A stretch of DNA of 64,000 bases, taken from contig NZ_SOBH01000001.1 in the NCBI RefSeq assembly GCF_004365635.1, forward strand, positions 248,001 through 312,000. Direction: 5' to 3'. Numbering within the stretch: the first letter of the stretch is position 1; every line of letters starts with the position of its first letter. Below are positions 46,060 through 54,374 of the stretch, piece by piece. The position numbers and the translations under genes are program-made. The notes under the pieces were generated by a model. It made no database searches and was not told where the DNA came from. It worked only from the letters and a program-made list of their open reading frames with translations. Source of the DNA: Litoreibacter halocynthiae. GTDB lineage: Bacteria > Pseudomonadota > Alphaproteobacteria > Rhodobacterales > Rhodobacteraceae.

Positions 46060-47376
46060 TCAGGCTTTGCCGCGCAGCATTGCGTTATAGGTGGCTTTCA
46101 GCGCCACCTCCTTCATCAGCCAGCTGATCCACAGCTCCTCCAGCGGTGCGATCATGCCGGGGAAGGACGGGGTCAGGTTGTTGTTGTAGTCGAACTCCAC
46201 CAGCATCGCGCGACCCACACGGGTGATCAGCGGGCAGGACGTATAGCCGTTATAGCTGGCACTGCCTTCGCGCCCCTCGATGGCAGCGATCAGGTGGTCC
46301 TCGACCACCGGCACCTGCCACTTCACCGAGGCCGCGGTTTTGCCTTTCGGCACGCCAGCCACGTCGCCCAAGGCGAAGATTTCGGGGTAACGCAGATGGC
46401 GCAGCGAATGCTTGTCCACCTCGACCCAACCCTGATCGGTCCACTTGTCGGCCCAGCTTAGGCCCGACTGGCGGATCACCTCCGGCGCGCGCTGCGGCGG
46501 AATGACATGCAGGTAGTCATAAGCCATCTCTGTGTCGCCCTCCGGCGTGGCGAAGGTGGCGCGTTTCTTGCCCGGATCAACGGCTTTCAGCACATGGCTG
46601 TAATGCGGGGTGATGCCGCGATCGGTGAACAGCATCCGCACCTTCTCGGACACAATCGGCACCCCGAACAGCGCGCCGTCATGGGCCGCGTAGTGCATCT
46701 GGTGCTTGCCTGCGCCTGCGGTGCGTGTGGCGATGTCCTCGATCAGGAACGTATGCTTGAGCGGCGCACCCGCGCATTTCATTTCCGTAGCGGGTCGGGT
46801 GAAGATGCCCACGCCGCCGTCTTCTGCAAACTTCGACGCGGCCTCCCATGTCTTGGCGGCGTATTGCGGCCCCGCATACAGCGCGCCGATGCCATTGGTG
46901 CCAACCAGATCCAACGAGAAGCCTTCGATGGCGTCATGGTCCAGCACAAGGCCGGGTGCCACGACAAGGAAGTCATACGGCACTGTTGTGCCGCCGGTCG
47001 TGTCCACTGTTTTGGCAATCGGGTCGATGGCGGCGGCAGCCTCTGCGATATGCGTGATCCCTTTGGGCAGCCATTGGGTGGTTTTCGACTGCGTGTAGGA
47101 CGCGGGCTTGAGCCCTGCGGCGACCAGCGACAAACCGGGCTGGTACAGATGCACCGCACTGGGGTCGAGGATGGTTATGTCTGCGCCGTCCAGCCGGTCC
47201 ATCAACCGGTTGACCAGTGACGTCCCGGCAGCACCCGCGCCGATCATCACGATGCGGGCCTTGGTCGGGAGCTTGGCGGCTGGCGCGGGCTGCACTGCCG
47301 CTGCCGTTGCCAATCCCCCCGCGATAAGGCCCAGAAAGGCGCGGCGCGAGCTGTGCAGGTCATGTAGGTCGGTCAT
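46060..47376 (-). CDS. Tat-exported sulfide:quinone oxidoreductase-like flavoprotein
   Basis: A 438-residue FAD protein that should oxidise sulfide to sulfane sulfur and reduce quinone. A twin-arginine signal SSRRAFLGL (residues 9-17) with a hydrophobic stretch and APAA precedes the FAD fold RIVMIGAGAAGTSLVNRL (41-58). Two redox cysteines are present: C201 in MKCAGAPLKH and C381 in TSCPLITRVG, and no third one, so it is of a two-Cys type. GDVAGVPKGKTAA is the second FAD motif and the C-terminal amphipathic helices fit membrane attachment. The ATG at 47376 is chosen because it gives a proper Tat N-region. Flavocytochrome c-like FccB/SoxF is the main alternative. Confidence 0.88.
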   Translation of the reverse strand: MTDLHDLHSSRRAFLGLIAGGLATAAAVQPAPAAKLPTKARIVMIGAGAAGTSLVNRLMDRLDGADITILDPSAVHLYQPGLSLVAAGLKPASYTQSKTTQWLPKGITHIAEAAAAIDPIAKTVDTTGGTTVPYDFLVVAPGLVLDHDAIEGFSLDLVGTNGIGALYAGPQYAAKTWEAASKFAEDGGVGIFTRPATEMKCAGAPLKHTFLIEDIATRTAGAGKHQMHYAAHDGALFGVPIVSEKVRMLFTDRGITPHYSHVLKAVDPGKKRATFATPEGDTEMAYDYLHVIPPQRAPEVIRQSGLSWADKWTDQGWVEVDKHSLRHLRYPEIFALGDVAGVPKGKTAASVKWQVPVVEDHLIAAIEGREGSASYNGYTSCPLITRVGRAMLVEFDYNNNLTPSFPGMIAPLEELWISWLMKEVALKATYNAMLRGKA

Positions 47377-47436
47377 GGTCGTCTCCCCTGAAAATGCCCG
47401 TGTGCCACATGGGCACACGGGTGTGTGTGGCTGTCT

Positions 47437-47877
47437 CTAGAAGCTCATCACGGTGGTGTCGTCGCCAACAATTGCGGCCCCCATCGCGTCCGGGGCAGCG
47501 GCGGTGACGCCGTCCAGCAATACGGAGGCATCAACCCTCTTTCCGGGCAGATAGATCGCGCAGACCTGAACTTTCAGCCCCTGTTTCTCCATCAGCATTT
47601 TCATCAGGCCTTGCGGGCTGACGTCTTTCGGCGGCTGGCCTGTCGTGGCGGACGCAGGCGCGTCCTTCAGCGCGATGTCACCCGCAGGACCGCAAAGCAG
47701 CACCTCGGCTGACGAACCTGCGGCCATGGCGTTCATGGTCAGGACCATGGCCATCAGTTGGGTCTGTGGTTCGGGGGCGGTCAGGATGGTGATCAGCTTG
47801 TTCGGGTCATCCGCCTGGGCCGACGTGGCCAGCCCCAAGGCAAGCGCGGATGCGGTGAGGAATTTGGAAATACGCAT
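47437..47877 (-). CDS. Periplasmic DsrE-like sulfur-relay protein
   Basis: A 146-residue exported protein: signal peptide (residues 1-22, SAQAD), then a DsrE/DsrF-type alpha/beta domain NKLITILTAPEPQTQLMAMVLTMNAM and LLCGPAGDIAL (C62), and VQVCAIYLPGKR (C106). The two cysteines fit a persulfide carrier. The ATG at 47877 has AGGAGT upstream; the longer open frame upstream is not needed. It lies between the TDT and SQR genes (60 bases before SQR), so it may accept the sulfur produced by SQR in the periplasm. Confidence 0.8.
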   Translation of the reverse strand: MRISKFLTASALALGLATSAQADDPNKLITILTAPEPQTQLMAMVLTMNAMAAGSSAEVLLCGPAGDIALKDAPASATTGQPPKDVSPQGLMKMLMEKQGLKVQVCAIYLPGKRVDASVLLDGVTAAAPDAMGAAIVGDDTTVMSF

Positions 47878-47908
47878 TTGGATACTCCTTTGATGCGTTG
47901 AGAAACCT

Positions 47909-48883
47909 TTATTCAGGGACGCAGATTGCACCCGCGCGGACCGCCATGGCCGTACGCCAGATCAGCCCGAAGATGACGACCACCAACAGCGCCAGAAGAC
48001 CTGCGCCGATCCAGCGATGGGCGTCGGAGCCCGCCGCATGGGCGTAGCCGAAACTCGCGATGGACAGCGCCGCGATGGGGAAGGACAGCGCCCACCATGA
48101 CAGCGCGAAGGGCAGGTTCCGCAGTTTGGATGCCTGCGTGGCGACAAGCAGGGCGAAGATGTAACCGGCGTTTAGCAAGACCTGCCCGAATGGCCCGACC
48201 TCGCCTTCCAGACCCATCCACGCGGTGAAGGCCACTGCAGGGGGTGCCACGAGGATCATCAGCGTCGGCACCATTTTTCCCGGCATCGGGTCGTGAAACA
48301 TCAGGCGGTTCATCACCAAGGTCAGCAGGATGATCCAGAAGATCAGCCCGCCGGAGAAGAACAGCCATGACAGTTCCACATACCCCAGCTTGGTCCCCGC
48401 CAGCGGCACGATGACGTTGCCCACCGCGGGGATGAACCATGCAGGTGTCATCATCCCCGTCTGGAACGACCGGTGACCGATCCACGCGGACAAAACCGAC
48501 AGCGCAAGCACGCCTTGCAAGCCGGTCCCGAACAGCCACAAAGGCTCCGCCAGTGCAGGCGCGGTTTCCACCAGCGCCGTGGCGAGCAACAGCAGCGAGA
48601 TAGAGATCGCAGGGAAGAAGGCGATCTTCACCGGATGGTGCCAGTCCGCCGCCACCTCGGCGGAGTGGCGCAGGGCTTTAGCGATGTAGCCCGCAGAGAT
48701 CGCGATCAGCAAAAGGACCGAGAAGACCAGCACGGCCTGCGACAGGGTGTGGCTTCGGGCGAAGATCGTTTCAGCCGCCCGCATGGCAAGGGTGAAGCCC
48801 ATCATGCCCATGCCAATGGCGAAAAAGGTGATGGGAAAGTTGGCGAGCCGCGTCTGGCTCGCAGCTGTTGTGGAAACGGACAT
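47909..48883 (-). CDS. TDT-family (SLAC1/TehA/Ssu1-like) permease
   Basis: A 324-residue inner-membrane protein with ten hydrophobic segments; FPITFFAIGMGMMGFTLAMRAAETIF opens the TDT fold and AWIGHRSFQTGMMTPAWFIPAVGNVIVPLAG holds the conserved mid-part with its Gly/Pro signature. The family covers tellurite-resistance TehA, malate channels and sulfite pumps (Ssu1). Heading an operon with DsrE-like and SQR genes, it most likely exports sulfite or another anion formed during sulfide oxidation; this is inference. Confidence 0.85.
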   Translation of the reverse strand: MSVSTTAASQTRLANFPITFFAIGMGMMGFTLAMRAAETIFARSHTLSQAVLVFSVLLLIAISAGYIAKALRHSAEVAADWHHPVKIAFFPAISISLLLLATALVETAPALAEPLWLFGTGLQGVLALSVLSAWIGHRSFQTGMMTPAWFIPAVGNVIVPLAGTKLGYVELSWLFFSGGLIFWIILLTLVMNRLMFHDPMPGKMVPTLMILVAPPAVAFTAWMGLEGEVGPFGQVLLNAGYIFALLVATQASKLRNLPFALSWWALSFPIAALSIASFGYAHAAGSDAHRWIGAGLLALLVVVIFGLIWRTAMAVRAGAICVPE

Positions 48884-48925
48884 GATCAGACCTCTGGCGG
48901 CGGAAAACGACTCGCTCCGCTATAA

Positions 48926-48941
48926 ATTCAATTTAATGAAT
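48926..48941. promoter_or_regulatory. ATTC-N8-GAAT palindrome, candidate SqrR/BigR operator
   Basis: ATTCAATTTAATGAAT lies 43 bases upstream of the TDT start in an AT-rich patch. Its form ATTC-N8-GAAT is the one I recall for the sulfide-responsive ArsR-type repressors SqrR and BigR. No such regulator gene is in the window. Confidence 0.6.
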
Positions 48942-48964
48942 ATAAAGAAATTGCACCCGCGGCA

Positions 48965-48978
48965 TTGATCTGGGTCAA
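48965..48978. promoter_or_regulatory. FNR/CRP-family box
   Basis: TTGAT-CTGG-GTCAA matches the FNR/FnrL consensus TTGAT-N4-ATCAA at 9 of 10 defined positions. It lies 24 bases further from the sulfide operon than the ATTC-N8-GAAT site. Confidence 0.5.
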
Positions 48979-49098
48979 TCACGTTCAAGGCATGTACGAT
49001 GCGACGCTTCCTTCGATTTTTGAAGCCTGTCACCGCTCTGATCGGGTATTCCGCGCTTGACGCCCATCAGCCCATAAAATATAGCCTAAAACCTCTGA

Positions 49099-49172
49099 GC
49101 GGGTATGGTGAAATGGTATCATAAGAGCCTTCCAAGCTTAAGGTGCGGGTTCGATTCCCGCTACCCGCTCCA
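49099..49172 (+). tRNA. tRNA-Gly (anticodon TCC)
   Basis: A complete 74-nt cloverleaf: acceptor GCGGGTA/TACCCGC, T arm GCGGG-TTCGATT-CCCGC, anticodon loop CTTCCAA with anticodon TCC at 49131-49133, encoded CCA at 49170-49172. It reads GGA and GGG codons. The D stem is GTGA/TCAT and the anticodon stem AGAGC/GCTTA has a G-U pair and an A-A mismatch at its outer end, slightly weaker than usual. It stands alone between the sulfide operon promoter region and xylB. Confidence 0.93.
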
Positions 49173-49303
49173 GAATTCCCCACAGATGCGAACCGCCTTA
49201 TAACACTGCATAATTTGCGGTGCCGTTGCCGTTGATTGATCGTTCAAAACCTCTACAAAGATGCATCGGCATGGCGGGTGAGCGGTAACGGAAGGGCGGC
49301 GAT

Positions 49304-50749
49304 ATGACGTATCTTGGAATTGATCTTGGCACTTCGGGGCTGCGTGCTTTGCTGGTCGCCGCCGACGGGCAAATGATCGGAGCCGCCGAGCACCACTACG
49401 AGGTGGCGCATCCCCATTCCGGCTGGTCCGAGCAAGACCCCGCCGACTGGATTGCCGCCCTTGACGTTGCGATGGACGAGTTGCGATCTGCCCACCCCGA
49501 GTTTGCCGCGCTTAAAGGTATCGGCGTTGCGGGGCATATGCACGGCGCGACCTTGCTGGACGATGCGGGCTCCGTGCTGCGCCCGTGCATTTTATGGAAC
49601 GACACGCGCGCGTCGGCGGAGGCCGCGCGGCTGGACGGCACCGACAAGGTGCGAGCGCTGTCCGGCAATATCGTCTTTCCGGGCTTCACCGCCCCCAAGC
49701 TCGACTGGGTCCGCACCCACGAGCCGGAGGTTTTCGCTAAGACCGCCCGCGTGCTGCTGCCCGCGGCCTACCTCAACCACTACCTGACCGGTGACTACGT
49801 GGCCGACATGTCCGACAGTGCGGGCACCGCTTGGCTGGATGTGGGCAAGCGTGACTGGTCGGACCACCTGCTGGATGTCAGCCACATGCGCCGCGACCAG
49901 ATGCCCAGGCTGGTCGAAGGGTCGGAACCTGCTGGTTTGTTGCGCGATGACCTGGCGTCGAAATGGGGTGTGTCGGACGTGACGATTGCGGGCGGTGCTG
50001 GCGACAACGCCGCCGCCGCTTGCGGGATCGGCGCGATGGACGAAGGGCAGGGGTTCGTGTCCCTTGGCACCTCCGGCGTGGTGCTGGCCGCGCGGGACGG
50101 CTACCGCCCTGCGCCGGACACTGCGTTGCACACCTTCTGTCACGCGGTGCCGGATCGCTGGTATCAGATGGGCGTGATGCTGTCGGCAACCGACAGCCTG
50201 AACTGGTTGGCGCGGATCACCGACACCTCCCCGAAAGAGTTGACGGCGGACTTGGGCGAGGAGCTGCAAAAGCCAGGTTCGGTATGCTTCCTGCCCTACC
50301 TGTCGGGCGAGCGCACACCGCATAATGACGCGGAAATTCGCGGCAGTTTTACGGGGCTGTCCGCAGGAACCACGCGCGATGATATGACCCGCGCGGTGCT
50401 GGAAGGCGTGGCGTTCGGGCTGCGTGACAGTTTCGAGGCGTTGAAAGCCACGGGGGCTGAACTGGAGCAGTTGATCGCTATCGGCGGCGGCACCGGCTCG
50501 CGCTATTGGTTGCGCTTGATCGCGACCGTTTTGGGCGTACCGCTGGCCTTGCCTGCGGGCGGTGAGTTCGGTGCGGCGCTTGGGGCCGCACGGTTGGGGA
50601 TGGCGGCGACAGGGGCTTCACTCGATCAGATCATGACCACACCGGAAATCAGCGAAGTGATCCAGCCGGATCGTGCATTGCAGGCGGAGTATGATGCGGC
50701 CTACGTTAAGTTTCGCGCCGCCTATCCCATCATCAAGCAGGCTCAGTAA
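49304..50749 (+). CDS. xylB: Xylulokinase (FGGY kinase)
   Basis: A 481-residue sugar kinase that phosphorylates D-xylulose for the pentose phosphate pathway. The N-terminal phosphate loop YLGIDLGTSGLRALLV, the WSEQDPADWIAAL block, GVAGHMHGATLLD and the catalytic Asp region in LRPCILWNDTR are typical; IAIGGGTGSRYWLRLIA is the C-terminal adenosine motif. No xylose isomerase or xylose transporter is next to it, so it may instead serve xylulose from the pentose or polyol routes upstream. Its 3' end overlaps the opposite-strand gene at 50743 by 7 bases. Confidence 0.92.
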   Translation: MTYLGIDLGTSGLRALLVAADGQMIGAAEHHYEVAHPHSGWSEQDPADWIAALDVAMDELRSAHPEFAALKGIGVAGHMHGATLLDDAGSVLRPCILWNDTRASAEAARLDGTDKVRALSGNIVFPGFTAPKLDWVRTHEPEVFAKTARVLLPAAYLNHYLTGDYVADMSDSAGTAWLDVGKRDWSDHLLDVSHMRRDQMPRLVEGSEPAGLLRDDLASKWGVSDVTIAGGAGDNAAAACGIGAMDEGQGFVSLGTSGVVLAARDGYRPAPDTALHTFCHAVPDRWYQMGVMLSATDSLNWLARITDTSPKELTADLGEELQKPGSVCFLPYLSGERTPHNDAEIRGSFTGLSAGTTRDDMTRAVLEGVAFGLRDSFEALKATGAELEQLIAIGGGTGSRYWLRLIATVLGVPLALPAGGEFGAALGAARLGMAATGASLDQIMTTPEISEVIQPDRALQAEYDAAYVKFRAAYPIIKQAQ

Positions 50750-51939
50750 CCGCCGCGCGTTTGCGGCGTGCGGATGCCCAAGATGCTACCTGCGACTTGC
50801 GTGCGCAGGATCTGCGCGGTGCCGCCGCCGATGGTGAACATGCGCACGTCGCGGTACATCCGCTCCAGCGGCTCCTCGCTGCCGTAACCCCGTGCGCCAA
50901 ACATTTGCAAAGCATCATTGACCACCTTGATCGCCGCCTCGGAGGCGAACAGCTTTGCCCGCGCCGCCATAGCGATGTCGGGGAAGGGGGACCCGTTGGG
51001 GCCACGCGATTGCGCGGCCTCGTGCAGCATCAGGCGCGACGCGTGGACAGATGCGTCCATATCCGCCAGCATCCATTGCAAGCCTTGAAATTCCGCCAGC
51101 GGGCGGCCGAATTGTTCGCGCTCCAGCAGGTAGCGTTTGGCGTGGTCCAGCGCGCCTGCGGCGACGCCCATGGCGATGGTGCCAGCACCCACGCGCTGGC
51201 TGTTATAGGCGTTCATCAGATCGGCAAAGCCGCGCTTGAAGCCGGAGGGCGGGCGCAGCACATGGGCGTCTTCGATGAACACGTCTTTGAATTCCAGCGT
51301 CGTCTCCGGCATGCCGCACAGCCCCATGGTGCGTTCGCGGCTGACGACGGTGAAGCCGTCATGGTCCATGCCGTTCTCGGGGTCTTGGCACATGATGAAG
51401 CCGCCGATGCCTTGATCTTCTCCGTCCTCGTCCAGCACGCGGGCAAAGACCAGATGCAGCTTGGAGACCCCGCCGCCGGTGATCCAGTGCTTGGTGCCGT
51501 TCAGCACATAACCCCCATCTACGCGCCGCGCGGTGGTGGTCATCTGGGTGGCGGCGCTGCCTGCGTCAGGCTCGCTGATGCAGATGGCGGGCTTGTCGCC
51601 TGCCAGCACGTAAGGCGCGACGAATTCTTTTTGCGCCTCGGTCCCGTAGGCCATGATCGCGCTGATGCCGCCCATATTGGCCTCGACCACAATGCGTGCG
51701 CTGAGCGTGCAGGCTTTCGCCAGTTCCTCGACCACGATCACGGTGTCCAGCCATGAAGCGCCCTGACCGCCATACCGCGTGGACAGGGTCATGCCCATCA
51801 GGCCTGCGCTTGTCAGGTCTTTAATGTTGTCCCAGCAATAGCTGCGCTCTTGATCCCATTTCGCCGCACGGGGGGCGAATTTGGCGGCTAAGTCCCGCGC
51901 GATGGCACGGTAGGACTCGGAGGAAGAGGTGTGTTTCAT
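50743..51939 (-). CDS. Acyl-CoA-dehydrogenase-fold protein, probable 3-sulfinopropionyl-CoA desulfinase
   Basis: A 398-residue protein of the acyl-CoA dehydrogenase fold: CISEPDAGSAATQM, NGTKHWITGGGVSK (FAD contacts), REQFGRPLAEFQGLQWMLADMD and the C-terminal MFTIGGGTAQILRTQ. The usual catalytic Glu is absent: the IYEGT position reads IGGGT (Gly372) and the isovaleryl-type position in the LERL segment is Gln248. R82 sits where I recall the sulfinate-binding Arg84 of the Advenella 3-sulfinopropionyl-CoA desulfinase, whose sequence this resembles closely from memory. It would release sulfite and give propionyl-CoA. The ATG at 51939 is chosen over a longer frame. It is divergent from a LysR gene. 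Alternative: an ordinary dehydrogenase with an unusual base. Confidence 0.75.
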   Translation of the reverse strand: MKHTSSSESYRAIARDLAAKFAPRAAKWDQERSYCWDNIKDLTSAGLMGMTLSTRYGGQGASWLDTVIVVEELAKACTLSARIVVEANMGGISAIMAYGTEAQKEFVAPYVLAGDKPAICISEPDAGSAATQMTTTARRVDGGYVLNGTKHWITGGGVSKLHLVFARVLDEDGEDQGIGGFIMCQDPENGMDHDGFTVVSRERTMGLCGMPETTLEFKDVFIEDAHVLRPPSGFKRGFADLMNAYNSQRVGAGTIAMGVAAGALDHAKRYLLEREQFGRPLAEFQGLQWMLADMDASVHASRLMLHEAAQSRGPNGSPFPDIAMAARAKLFASEAAIKVVNDALQMFGARGYGSEEPLERMYRDVRMFTIGGGTAQILRTQVAGSILGIRTPQTRGGY

Positions 51940-52014
51940 AGCGCGATTGTGAAGTCTATGCTTTTCCAAAACAATCTAATAAGAATGAAGTGTAAGTTCA
52001 GGTAAATTGAAATA

Positions 52015-52878
52015 ATGCAAACCCGTGCGCTGGAGACCTTGGTTAGAATTTTGCAGGTGCAGTCCTTTAGCGAGGCGGCGCAGTTGCAGAATATGACGCT
52101 GTCGGCGCTGAGTATGCAGATGAAAGCGCTGGAGGCGGAATTGGACGCGGAACTGTTCGACCGCAGCTTCCGCCCGCCACGGCTGACGCCCTTGGGGCGG
52201 CAGGTGGCGGAACAGGCGAAGGGGGTCATCACCGGCGTGGCCGATTTGCACGATCTGGCCAATGCAGGGGCCGGCTTGAGCGGGTCGTTTCAACTTGGCT
52301 TCATCCAGTCCGCCAGCGCCCGCATCCTGCCGAAATTCGTGACCTTAGCGGCGGAGCGGGAGAAGAGGGCGAGCTTTCGATACAGCTCCAACCTGTCAGA
52401 GGCGCTGACCGAGCAAGTGTCGTTGGGGCAGCTCGACGCCGCGATTGTCACGCGGGTCGAGGGCGGGGCGCGGGGGTTGCATGTGGAGCTGATCGCGTCG
52501 GAGCCGATGGCGTTGGCGGTGCCTGTTGCACTGGCTGAACTGGATGCGGTGCAGCTTTCGCAGCAGGTGCCGTTCATCCATTTCCGCCCCAGCACAGGGA
52601 TCGGCAAACTGATCGCCGCATCATTGGGGGCGGGGGTGCCGCCGCAAAACACGCTGGTGCTGGACAGCATCGAGGCCTGCATGGAATGCGTCAAGGAAGG
52701 CGTCGGCTACACCGTTTTGCCCTTGCCTGACATCCGCCGCTACACGGACACGCGGGTGCATGTGGTGGAGGGCGCGTTGCAAGGGCTGACACGCGATCTG
52801 GTGATGCTGACCCGCGACGACGCGCAGGCGGGGCGGTGGCGGCCCAGATTGCTGTCGCTGGTCAGGGCCGCGTCCTAG
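52015..52878 (+). CDS. LysR-family transcriptional regulator (first)
   Basis: A 287-residue LysR regulator: N-terminal helix-turn-helix ALETLVRILQVQSFSEAAQLQNMTLSALSMQMKALEAEL (residues 5-45), LFDRSFRPPRLTPLGRQV, and a periplasmic-binding-like effector domain. It is divergent from the desulfinase-like gene (75 bases between starts) and convergent with tctA, the stops overlapping by 4 bases. It is the natural regulator of the desulfinase-like gene. Confidence 0.9.
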   Translation: MQTRALETLVRILQVQSFSEAAQLQNMTLSALSMQMKALEAELDAELFDRSFRPPRLTPLGRQVAEQAKGVITGVADLHDLANAGAGLSGSFQLGFIQSASARILPKFVTLAAEREKRASFRYSSNLSEALTEQVSLGQLDAAIVTRVEGGARGLHVELIASEPMALAVPVALAELDAVQLSQQVPFIHFRPSTGIGKLIAASLGAGVPPQNTLVLDSIEACMECVKEGVGYTVLPLPDIRRYTDTRVHVVEGALQGLTRDLVMLTRDDAQAGRWRPRLLSLVRAAS

Positions 52879-54374
52879 GCCCGCCGCTTCAGGTTCCGCG
52901 TGGCGCGGATGCCTGCGCGGATGATGGCGATGACAGTCAGCACCGTCAGACCCCAGAAGAACCATGTGATCGGCCCGCGGAACAGGATCGCGGGGGAGCT
53001 GCCGGACATAAGCATCGCTTGGCGGAAGTTGTCTTCCAGCAGCGGGCCGAGGATGAAGGCGATCAGGAAGGGCGCGGCGGGGATGTCGTTGCGCATCATC
53101 AGGAAGCCGACCCAGCCCATCACGAACATGACGCCCACATCGAAGATGTTGTTGTTTACCGCGAACACCCCGTAGACGCACAGCACCAGCACGCCGGGGA
53201 AGAGAACTCCGCGCGGGATGTCGGCCACGTATTTGAACCCGCGAATGGCGATGGAGCCGATGAAGAACAGGAAGACGGAGCTGACGATCAGGCCGATGAA
53301 CAACCCGTAGATGATGTCGACATTGAGGATGAACATCATGGGCCCCGGTTGCAGCCCGTGGACCATGAACGCGCCGATGATGATGGCGGTGATCACGTCG
53401 CCCGGCACGCCAAGCGCCAGAAGCGGGATCAGGGTGGCCCCTGCGACGCCGTTATTACCGGCCTCGGAGGCGGCGACCCCTTCTAGCTCGCCCTTGCCAA
53501 AGTTGTCACGGTTGGGCGATTTGCGCCGCGCCTCGCTATAGGACAGGAAGGCGGACGGGGCCGCGCCGATGCCGGGGATGGAGCCGAGGAACACCCCGAT
53601 GAAGCTGCCGCGCACGATGGATTTGAAGCAACGCTTGTATTCCCCGAAGGTGACCTTGTTGTCGCCCAGACTGCGGGTCTGGCCTTTGTGCGGCTTCGGG
53701 TCCCAGACCATGGCCAGCACCTCGGGGATAGCGAAAAGCCCGATGAGGACTGCGATGAAGTTGAGGCCGCCCATCATGCTGGGATCGCCGAAAGTGAAGC
53801 GGTTGGTGCCGTAGACCAGATCGAGGCCGACCGTTGCCAGCAGCAGCCCCAGCATCGCCGACAGCGCCCCGCGTAACAGGCTGGCACCAGAGACACCGGC
53901 GATGATGGTGAGCGAGAACAGGATCAGGGTGAAGAATTCCGGCGGTCCGAAGTTCAGCGCGAAGGATGCGAGCCAGCCCGCGAACAGGATCAGCGCGAGG
54001 TTGGAGATCAGATCGGCGGTGCAGGACGCCCAAAGGGCCATGCCGAGCGCCTTGCCCGCCTGGCCTTTCTCTGCCAGCGGATAGCCGTCCAGCACAGTGG
54101 CGCTGGAGGCGGGGGTGCCGGGGGTCTTGATCAGGATCGCGGGGATGGAGCCGCCGAAAATGCCGCCCTTGTAGACGCCCAGCAGCAGCAGAATGGCGAT
54201 GATCGGCTGCATGGAAAAGGTAAACGGCAGGGTCAGCGCCACGGCCATGGTGGCGGACATGCCGGGGATTGCGCCTGCAATGGTGCCGATGGCGACACCT
54301 GCGAACAGCGCCAGAAACGCCTCGAAATTGCCGACGAGGGACAGGCCTGCGAGGATGCTGTCGACAAAGCTCAT
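52875..54374 (-). CDS. tctA: Tripartite tricarboxylate transporter large permease (TctA)
   Basis: A 499-residue membrane protein with about twelve hydrophobic segments. GTIAGAIPGMSATMAVALTLPFTF is the TctA signature, VLDGYPLAEKGQAGKALGMAL and GSFIGVFLGSIPGIGAAPSAFLSY are the second repeat, and GVAGATLIPLLALGVPGDVITAI completes the double-repeat pattern. It is the main permease of a Tct/Bug-type importer for polycarboxylic or other organic acids. It overlaps tctB by 4 bases. Confidence 0.93.
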   Translation of the reverse strand: MSFVDSILAGLSLVGNFEAFLALFAGVAIGTIAGAIPGMSATMAVALTLPFTFSMQPIIAILLLLGVYKGGIFGGSIPAILIKTPGTPASSATVLDGYPLAEKGQAGKALGMALWASCTADLISNLALILFAGWLASFALNFGPPEFFTLILFSLTIIAGVSGASLLRGALSAMLGLLLATVGLDLVYGTNRFTFGDPSMMGGLNFIAVLIGLFAIPEVLAMVWDPKPHKGQTRSLGDNKVTFGEYKRCFKSIVRGSFIGVFLGSIPGIGAAPSAFLSYSEARRKSPNRDNFGKGELEGVAASEAGNNGVAGATLIPLLALGVPGDVITAIIIGAFMVHGLQPGPMMFILNVDIIYGLFIGLIVSSVFLFFIGSIAIRGFKYVADIPRGVLFPGVLVLCVYGVFAVNNNIFDVGVMFVMGWVGFLMMRNDIPAAPFLIAFILGPLLEDNFRQAMLMSGSSPAILFRGPITWFFWGLTVLTVIAIIRAGIRATRNLKRRA

